From Solen grandis (taxonomy: Eukaryota; Mollusca; Bivalvia; Adapedonta; Solenidae), in assembly GCA_021229015.1 (NCBI GenBank), contig CM037781.1:67290345-67354344 (forward strand): a stretch of 64,000 nt of DNA, read 5' to 3'. Position 1 is the first letter of the stretch; the number at the start of each line of letters is the position of its first letter. Below are positions 56,535 to 64,000 of the stretch, in pieces. The notes beneath the pieces are model-generated. The model had not been told where the DNA came from. It saw only the letters and a list, made by a program, of their open reading frames with translations, and did not search any database. The translations under genes and the position numbers were made by a program.

Positions 56535-56988
56535 ATCAGGTATATTAGAAACCAAACAAATGCTAAAATATATAAATTATCATTTATTTTTTCAATACAA
56601 TACTTGGTATTCAGTCAAATTATTATTTTTAATTGTATCTAATAGGAATTTTATGAATTTACTTTTTTTTTTTTTTTTTTAAAAACCAATTTTTAAATTT
56701 TTTTTTTTGTAATTGTTATTAATTTGTCATCGGAACTACTTTCTTGAGTTCAAAGTTCAAGAAGTGCAGAAAGAGTTTATGTTACGATTTTACTGGTAGA
56801 ATTAAAAGGGGGATAAATGCTGCTGTCATGAATAAATGTCAAATTTTATTAAATAAACAAACAAAAAACTTTAATGATGTTTTTTAATTTATTTTAATAT
56901 TTTACATTTCAAAATACACACACACAAAAAAACATACCAGCAGTACTGCAGATAAATGTTGTCTGCTTCAGTCAGATAGGCCTACAAT
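56535..56988. other. AT-rich stretch upstream of the Crypton-like gene
   Basis: T-runs at 56663-56682 and 56700-56707. No promoter element recognised. Confidence 0.4.
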
Positions 56989-57678
56989 ATGTCTGATTAC
57001 ATAAGTCCAGCTACATTTGAAGTGATTTGGGATGATCTCCAGTTTGAAATGGACAGAGAGAATACAAACAATGTCACAGAAATGTCAAATGAAGAATTTG
57101 AGCTACAATTTGGTATTAATCCCTGTATATTTGAGAGTGAAATTGAGTCTGAATGTCCGATTATCCCACAAATATCAATGCCATTTGACACTCTTCAGCA
57201 AGCTGATGCATCTCCAGTTGTCATTCTGCAGTCTGGTTCTAAAGGAGATGCTGATGATGAACCTGAGCCCCCTAATTGTACGCAGCCCCTTCCTTCACAA
57301 CCTGAAATGGAAGGTGAATTCAAAGAAATTAGAGAAGGAGAAGTTCTTAAATTCATAGAAGAACAAGAAAATAAAAACACAGTAAAAAAAAAACAATTCA
57401 TGACATAAATAAATTCAAACGTTATCTAGCAACAAAAGGAGAAACACGAGAATTCCATACACTTGATGTAAATTTATTAGATGAACACATCGCATCATTT
57501 CTACTTTCAATAAAAAAAAAAAGATGGAAAGGAATTTGAGCCTTCAAGTCTGAGGGGCATTATAAGCTCCCTGGATAGAAAACTGAGAAGGCATAAGTAC
57601 CCATATAGTATAATGGGTGGTTCTGGCCCACAGTTTGCCCTTACAAGGGAAGCAAAGAAAAAAAGCCTGAAAAAACAG

Positions 57679-57918
57679 GTATGCACAACTCAAAAATATT
57701 CAGCTGTAAACAATTTTCTCAAAGATTTTATAAATAATATTCCCTCTGTTTAACTTATGAATAAATAAATAATAAATAGAAAATAAATAAATAAAATAAA
57801 ACATTTTAATAAGCAATTTCATCTATAATGACATTCCCAGATATTAATTTATATATTTCTTTAAAGGTATATTTATGGAAATCAGTGAAATATCTAACAA
57901 AAACATACTCACCAAAAG
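57679..57918 (+). other. Intron 1 of the Crypton-like gene
   Basis: 240 bp, phase 0, GT...AG. Removing it joins SLKKQ to GMGNRPNEAQPL, the expected K-x-x-G-x-GNxP junction of the family. The interior is AT-rich with TAAATAAATA repeats. Confidence 0.7.
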
Positions 57919-58096
57919 GGAATGGGCAATCGACCAAATGAAGCACAGCCTCTTGAAGATGATGATATTGAGTTGAGTTGATGTGGCAGAAGGGTGTTCT
58001 TGGAGCCCACAACCCAAGATCCTTGGTCAATACATTATGGCTGAACAACTCCCTCCACTTTGGTGTAAGAGGATCCACAGAACAGTACAACTTGAG

Positions 58097-58286
58097 GTGG
58101 TTATATCTCTGTCTAGAATAAAGCATATATTTCATTTATTGAAATCTCATACTCAAAATATGTACTCAGACAAACTTATACATTTAAAACAAATTACTTC
58201 TTTTCAAATTCCTTAAATTAATTATAACAAACAGATTTTCAAAATAAATCAATGTACATGTATCATGTTAAATATTATATTTACAG
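58097..58286 (+). other. Intron 2 of the Crypton-like gene
   Basis: 190 bp, phase 2, donor GAG|GTGGTTATAT and acceptor ATTTACAG|GTGGGG. Splicing restores TTG AGG TGG GGT GAT (LRWGD), matching the family's LxWGDI block. Confidence 0.78.
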
Positions 58287-59009
58287 GTGGGGTGATATAA
58301 AGCTCAGGAAGGCTTCAGATGGTACAGAGTATTTAGAACTAAATGAAAGACAGACAAAAACAAGGATTGGGGAAAACATTGCTGACATCAGAAAAGTGAC
58401 CCAAAAATGTTTTCTTGTGTTGAATCTGATAGATGTCCTGTGGAAATTTATAAAATGTATGCAGAGAAACGCCCCGTGAATTTCTCTGGGCCAAATGATC
58501 CATTTTATTTAGCCCCAAATACCAAAACTTTTGGATCTGGTGCTTTTGAGCAGAACACATGGTTTATTAGACAAAAATTGGGGATGTGAAAACTAGGAAA
58601 AATGCTTAAGAGTATGGTTGCAGAGGCAAATATCCCTGGTGACAAAAAAGTTACCAACCATTCTGCTCGAAAGCACTTGGTGCAGAAGTTAAGAGAAAAT
58701 AATGTGCCTCCCACAGAAATAATGGCTATTACAGGACACAAGAACATTCAATCTGTTATAAATTATTCTAACATAACAGAATGTCAGCAGAAGAAATGCT
58801 CAAATATACTCACAAATACGGTAAGTGTATCAAGCACCCAATCCACTGAAACTCCTGTCTCCTGTCCTCCTGCACAAATACCTATATCCACAAGCAGTAT
58901 GCCACCAATACCCCACCCACCACCACACAACATGCTCAGCAACATTTCACTAACATCCCAATTTTATGGGGCGACATTTAACATACATCATTTCCATGTA
59001 CACAACTAA

Positions 59010-59438
59010 GTCTGAGCCACAACCATAACTACACACACAGCGACGATTCATGTTTTGTTCAATAGTTCCAATGATATTTCGAATACTGTCGAGATGTGTA
59101 CAGTATGTTTCGACTCACATGTGTTAAAAATGTGTAGACTGATCAACCGTGTTACATATTATTCTTTTTAAATATATTTCTTTCTTTTTTTGAGTATTTG
59201 AAAGTTGAAAATGCCTAAACGTATATGCTTGATAAAATATTTCGAAAAGTGCATAAATTGTTATAATCTTTTTTTTTAAATCCTGGGACTACTTTGGAGG
59301 GTACGAAGAACGGCTCGTTGGCTTACACACGCACACACGCGGAAGAATACTAAAGTGTAGATAGTTGGGAGAATCCATTTTTTTTATTTTTTTTATTTAA
59401 AATAATCAGAAATATTAGTTAGTATGATAGGATAAATA
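59010..59438. other. AT-rich 3' flank of the Crypton-like relic
   Basis: No feature recognised. No terminal repeats are expected for this class. Confidence 0.4.
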
Positions 59439-59579
59439 GAATACTAGGTTAGTGTTGGATAAAGATAAGTTTATCCTGCTCGGCAAAGAAAAAATAAACC
59501 GCTCGCCAAGGCTCGCGGTTTATATTTTCTTGGCCTCGCAGGATAAACTTATCTTTATCCAACACTAACCTAGTATTCT
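59439..59579. repeat. 141-bp near-perfect palindrome (foldback MITE)
   Basis: The first 42 nt (AGAATACTAGGTTAGTGTTG ... TTTATCCTGC) are the exact reverse complement of the last 42. Similarity continues into the centre (TAAACCGCTCGCC against GGCTCGCGGTTTA), giving arms of about 68 nt with few mismatches and almost no loop. Non-coding. Confidence 0.9.
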
Positions 59580-59825
59580 CTCTATATATAGTAACTTTGT
59601 ATGTGTTTCTTCCTACTGCCAGACAGGTATTTACATTTCAGAACGAAGTGGAATTCATCAGCTACATCATTTTCATGACACAAAGTACATTTTCTATCAG
59701 TAACATCAATATTTACCCACCGACCAGTTTCGCAAGGGAAGTGGTGGTTACCAGATCTGAATTTTAGCATTGTTATAGCATTATTTTGTTTAAGTTCAAG
59801 AAGGTAATTTTCTTTTTGTATTGTA
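59580..59825 (-). pseudogene. LINE C-terminal relic with zinc-knuckle motif
   Basis: The minus strand reads MLKFRSGNHHFPCETGRW, DVTDRKCTLCHENDVADEF and HFVLKCKYLSGSRKKH. Pattern: LRxGxHxxxxExGRw ... RxCxxC ... xaDEFHFvLkC, as in the other C-terminal LINE fragments. The Cys-Cys-His-Cys residues are present. The segment abuts the palindrome at 59579, and repeat R1 copy b lies immediately upstream on the same strand. Truncated and dead. Confidence 0.72.
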
Positions 59826-59844
59826 TCCTTTTATAAAGAATAGT

Positions 59845-60104
59845 TACGTCATTTTGTAGATCGCCGCAAGCACAAGTTCCGGACATACCGTATTCAATAT
59901 TTGACAAATTTCGCCGAAGTGTCTTTTACGAAAATAGCGTTTTTTCCGTGTAGTGTGGATTACACTTTGTGAGTTTATTTGTCAGGAAACAAAGACTTCA
60001 CCAACAGTAACAAAGATATGTAGATGTTTTTATTTCTTGTATTTTATTTATTTATTTATTTATTTATCTTTTTCTACCGTTCTTCTGTGAACGAGCTGCT
60101 TTAA
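59845..60104 (-). repeat. Dispersed repeat R1, copy b
   Basis: On the minus strand: TTAAAGCAGCTCGTTCACAG, GTTACTGTTGGTGAAGTC, CGCTATTTTCGTAA, CTTCGGCGAA, GAATACGGTATGTCCGGAAC and GTGCTTGCGG. Contains a (TTTA)n run at 60046-60068 absent from the other copies. Confidence 0.75.
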
Positions 60105-61825
60105 ACCCCCACTTTCGTTGCTATACAGACGAATAGTAATGAGAGTTTGAAACTCTTATTGCCGACCTGCTATCCATTATCACAGAGTGTCGATGATATG
60201 TGCTTTTCCTTTAAAAAGAAAGAGCAAAAACGCATTTGCACTAAAGAACCAATAAATTACAACGTGTCTCTTTATATCGACAGCGATCCATTTCAATACA
60301 TTATATACCGGCTTCAATGAAATATTTTATTTTTCATGAAGCCTCATTTGGAGTAATATGTTGCTAAAATACCGCATAATTCATTTAAAAAGTTATTATT
60401 TCAATGGTATCGTATGTTATAAACTACTAATTGCATCTTTTTGAGTGTCAATTGCAAGTCATTGTGTCTTTATCAACCATAAACAGAACTCTTCTCAAAC
60501 TACATGCATGAGGCTGGTCATGCTTAATAAAGTTCATATGAAAAGACACGTGAAATATGTTTATAATACGCCTTCCTGAACAATAAGCATTTTGTAAGAA
60601 TATTACCCCCTTGATTTCCTTTATCTCTTAATTTTGATAAATTGAGTTTGCTCATGAAAAGTGTAACTTATTTTGATGACACGAGTCAGTTAAGATAGGA
60701 AAGCAAGACTTTGCAATCTGTTCAAAATGGGATAAAAGATAATTAAAGTTACTCGCCAACATGTTCAAACGTTTTCCAAGCAGACTCGTGTCGCCCGAAC
60801 ATTATGTGACGAAGTCGTATACATCTTTTCAATAAATATTTTCCTTTCTATTTCCTATTTAGGGGCGCGAAACAAAATTAAACACACACGGAGGTGGGAT
60901 TCCCTGGATGTATTATATTCTGTATTTAGTAAAGTTAGACTTAATATTATATCCTAATACAAGTTTATTATCTATATCTAAAATATCTATTCAAAGCCAT
61001 TTTCAGCCTAGCTGGAAAAGTGCTTTCAGTTCCGAGATTATAACAGTAACATTAGCTGGATTTTTTTTATAGAATAAACATATACGGGCGATTACACAAC
61101 ACCCACAGCAATGTTGCATAACTGTTATAAATAATTATCGTTTACTATTCTAGTCTTATTTAAATAGAATCCTTATTAACTAACGTCAGCGTCTTATTCG
61201 CATGCCTATATGTGCAATAATTGGCTTATTTCCTAATTTTGTTCTTCAAAGGTTTTCGGCATATAAAATTTAATTCATAAGAATTTAAACAATGTACTAT
61301 TTCTGAATGAATGCACAAAGTATATTACCATTGATCGTGGAATTTTTAACATGTTTTCCTTCATTAATAAAGCGCAAAGCAATCTTCTGAATATGCTTTA
61401 GTTATCATTTTATCATAAAAGTTGTCACGGCAAACAAAAAGCGAAAACTCTGCAACGATGCGTAAGGGAGATAAATATCAATGAAGCAAAATACTATGAA
61501 AGAAATATTGTATGGTGTAATACAGTTGCGCACTATTTATGTGAGCGGCATTAGCGCTTATGACAAATGAAGATATGTCATTCGTTCAAATATGTTCGAC
61601 ATGTACCAAAAAAAATATATTAGCTATATATGTATTATATATATTAACGAAAAACTATCTGTAATCTAACGCCAAGAAAACAGCTTCAAATAGTAACTGA
61701 AAATAACGAAATAACGATTTTATGTGATAAATATGAAAAATTATGTGATGGTTATACGAAACCGGAAACAGCTGTTTGAGCATAATGTCATATGAATAAA
61801 ATGTAATATTTGTTAATCATTCACA
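60105..61825. other. AT-rich non-coding stretch
   Basis: No feature recognised. Confidence 0.4.
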
Positions 61826-62584
61826 GGTACCAGTATCGTGGGCTCACATACACACACATACACACACAAATACTATACTTTTTACAATAATATCTACCAG
61901 GTTTATTACCGCCCAATTTGTCCGGAACATCACCGAGGTGACTTTTGTTTCCCGTCAAACTCATCGATACTTGTGTGTAAAGTGCGATGATATTGCTTAA
62001 TAACAACGTATTTGAATAGCAAACACATTTTTGCCTTTGAAAACTACACCTTTTCTTACATGTACATCCCGTTCTTCTATGGTAAAGCTTCGATTTCACT
62101 TCAGTGCGAAAATCGGAAACAACATGGCAAACTGAATGGAAAAAATGAGATACAGACATACGATTTTGGCTTGGAATTTGTCCCTACGATAAAATCAAAA
62201 GGTTTTTTGCAGGTACAAAATAATGAAATGTACTTGTCTTATTACTTTGATTTGGCGCTGTTCTTAAATGTCTGCCTCTTAAACAGCTCAAAATATCTAC
62301 TGATTGTGTGCAATTTTAATTCGCCCTCTTGCCACCTCAGTTATGTCCCCGTGCATGTTTTTCAGATTTTATGCAATAACTCATTTAATATTGAACCCAG
62401 TTACTTAGGATTTCGCATATATATTATGAATACATTATTCTTTAAAAAATGGTATTTATTTGGACGTTCCGCGAGTTGTTTGTTGATTAAGTTTCAGTGA
62501 TGTTCCGGACCAATCTGGCGGAAATAAACCTTGTAGATATTGTTGTAAAACGTAGTGGTGTGTGTGTTCCACGATACTGGTACC
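61826..62584. mobile_element. Unnamed 759-bp element with ~105-bp terminal inverted repeats
   Basis: The outermost 16 bp are perfect inverses: GGTACCAGTATCGTGG at 61826-61841 and CCACGATACTGGTACC at 62569-62584. Similarity continues inward through CACACACA, TTTTACAAYAATATCTACMA, GGTTTATT and GTCCGGAACATCAC to about 61940 and 62498. The ~555-bp interior holds plus-strand chance frames (such as YFDLALFLNVCLLNSSKYLL) with no transposase motif. No convincing target duplication was seen. It looks like a non-autonomous DNA transposon. Confidence 0.75.
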
Positions 62585-63018
62585 TTTGTTTTCATGTATA
62601 GAAATATAACATTGGGAGAATTTAAACTAAAGCTATCCTTCACTTTTCCTAGAAAAGAATAGTTCTGAAGTACATCCACATTTAAAATAAATAAATATAT
62701 ATATATATAATTATAATTTAATCAAAAGGTTATACCAACCGGAATAAAACTCAAATAAAAAGGATTTTAGATATTTACTGCGCTCGTATAAGTTCTTTAT
62801 TTACAACACTCATGCTTTAATGAATACGATGATACTTGAACAGCCAGTCGTGCTATATTTATGTAACAATAACGAAATACTCGTTAAAATAACAAAAGAA
62901 ACTGGATAATGACGAAAATGTTATATAAACTAAACGCTGAATATCCGAAAGAGACAAGGTCCTCAAATTACAGTGGTTGGGACATTGTATACAAGCAAGC
63001 ATATTAATTATACGGACG
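62585..63018. other. AT-rich non-coding stretch
   Basis: Short TA run at 62697-62710. No gene. Confidence 0.4.
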
Positions 63019-63230
63019 TTAAAGCAGCCCGTTAACAAATGATCTGTAGAAATAAAGAATAAAATCTACTCTCCCTCGTTACTGTGGGTGAATACTTTCC
63101 TAACAAATAATCTCGGCAAGTGTGGGTCACATTGCTTGGGTAAATGTTATTTTCGTAACGCAACTTCGGTCAAATAAAGAATACGATATCCCCGAAGCAG
63201 GTTTTTGCGGTACAACGTGACGTCTTCAGC
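63019..63230 (+). repeat. Dispersed repeat R1, copy c
   Basis: GTTAAAGCAGCCCGTTAACA, CTACTCTCCCTCGTTACTG, TTATTTTCGTAACGCAAC and GATATCCCCGAAGCAGG, in the same order as copy a, ending near TTTTTGCGG. Confidence 0.72.
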
Positions 63231-64000
63231 AGCATGGCGGCTTCAGCAGTTCCGGGGTTACGATTTTAAAAGTTTAACCTGTGAAGTGAGCGCATTCGAG
63301 AAGAGTGAATGTGACCAGCCAAGTAATGACAAATAAAACTTGGATATCTTGATATAGATTTTATAATTCTAGATCTAGTTTCAATACCGTCCGTGACGCC
63401 TATGCCTGTGATGGGGAAACCACCCACTTTTTTTTTTCTTTTTTTTTGACAATCACGGATGTTTGCATTGGGTGACTATTCGTCTTTTGGTGTGTATTTA
63501 TAGACATAAAACACACACATAATTAAGAATCAAATTCTTAGTCAATGGCCATCTGTAAACGAGATGCTTTGATTATACACAGAAATGAATGTCTAACCGT
63601 GTTTAAAGGTTGTCTCTACCTTCATGTATTTAAAGGATTCATTAGGACAGGTTTCAGATAATGCTGTGTATGGCAAATGATACATTTCTGACTGAACGGA
63701 ATGCTGCGGAGATGTCAGTCTGTAATGATAAACATTGATGCATGCTGAAAAAGAACATCAGTAAGTCCTTGAAAGACATGTAGATGTTTTTAAATAACTA
63801 TTGCCTTTTCAAATTTCCGTTCATAGTTTTGTACACAATAAGAAGTAATTGTCCCTCTCTCCCTTATCTATATCGTTTCGTTTGTCCTTCTTTTCCTTTC
63901 TTTCTCTCTTCAATCTCCCTCCCACACACTTTTAATGAATTCATATACTTATGATTACACGGATTTCCCTTCAATTTATAACAATATAAAATAGCAATTA
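63231..64000. other. Non-coding stretch to window end
   Basis: CT-rich low complexity at 63850-63930 and a T-run near 63430. No gene recognised. Confidence 0.4.

Larger units (their letters stand above)
56989..59009 (+). pseudogene. Crypton-like tyrosine-recombinase DNA transposon, decayed, with two introns
   Basis: Exon 1 (56989-57678) starts MSDYISPATF. It continues, after one-base slips in A-runs near 57385 and 57515, as FKRYLATKGETREF, GKEFEPSSLRGIISSL and LTREAKKKSLKKQ. Intron 1 is 57679-57918 (CAG|gtatgc ... aaaag|GGA). Exon 2 (57919-58096): GNRPNEAQPLEDDDIE, a slip near 57970, then GVLGAHNPRSLVNTLWLNN and FGVRGSTEQYNL. Intron 2 is 58097-58286 (GAG|gtggtt ... ttacag|GTG). Exon 3: WGDIKL, NERQTKTRIGEN, a slip near 58407, RCPVEIYKMYAEKRPVNF, an in-frame TGA at 58587, NHSARKHLVQKL and GHKNIQSVINYS. 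The recombinase set is complete (Arg in GVRG, His/Arg in HSAR, His in GHKN, Tyr in INY). The family joins DNA by tyrosine strand exchange. About four slips and one stop make this copy dead. Confidence 0.88.

Noticed and set aside
57806..58135. 109-codon minus-strand open frame inside the Crypton-like locus
   Set aside because: It is antisense to exon 2 of the plus-strand gene, whose family motifs (GVLGAHNPRS, FGVRGSTEQY) explain the sequence better.
61821..62500. Two opposed open frames of 112 and 162 codons as a small gene pair
   Set aside because: They fall in the inverted ends and interior of the unnamed element and show no domain. Composition matches AT-rich chance frames.

Overview
The window is AT-rich, repeat-dense eukaryotic DNA and contains no host gene I can name. 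It looks like intergenic DNA from a lophotrochozoan, most likely a bivalve mollusc. The reasons are the tRNA-headed SINEs with short target duplications and a shared 3' domain, a Ngaro-type tyrosine-recombinase retrotransposon, a spliced Crypton-like relic, several LINE clades, many foldback elements and spliceosomal introns. That taxonomic reading is inference. Two runs of exactly 100 N (912-1011 and 51012-51111) are scaffold gaps.

Left part (1-13.9 kb): LINE fragments at 1.0, 2.4 and 9.2-10.0 kb, a Tc1/mariner scrap at 7.3 kb, two copies of SINE family 1 (5.3 and 8.4 kb), one copy of a three-copy dispersed repeat (6.1 kb), and foldback elements at 12.1 and 12.7-13.1 kb.

Central part (13.9-24.8 kb) holds the best-preserved content. 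An uninterrupted 1102-codon LINE ORF (endonuclease, reverse transcriptase, zinc knuckle, 2A-like N-terminus) lies on the minus strand. Next to it is a 6.77-kb Ngaro-type element, also minus strand, with the full split-direct-repeat layout A1-ORFs-B1-A2-B2. It encodes Gag-like, RT/RNase H, tyrosine recombinase and SGNH-hydrolase proteins. Only its RT frame is visibly broken. It sits inside the 3' end of an older LINE and is flanked on both sides by the same 10 bp.

Right part (24.8-64 kb): more LINE relics (28.2, 42-43.6, 47.6 and 59.7 kb), at least four tRNA-derived SINE families, paired and inverted dispersed repeats, and a 2.1-kb array of about 44 units of a 48-bp minisatellite (48.35-50.45 kb). 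There is also a decayed Crypton-like DNA transposon with two recognisable introns (57.0-59.0 kb), a 141-bp near-perfect palindrome (59.4 kb) and an unnamed 759-bp element with about 105-bp inverted ends (61.8-62.6 kb). Three short open segments (32.3, 51.5 and 52.5 kb) might be host exons, but I cannot assign them.

The autonomous elements supply the machinery: LINE endonuclease/RT, Ngaro RT plus recombinase, Crypton recombinase. The SINEs carry only RNA polymerase III promoter-like heads and must borrow a LINE machinery. No CRISPR, operon or bacterial content is present.
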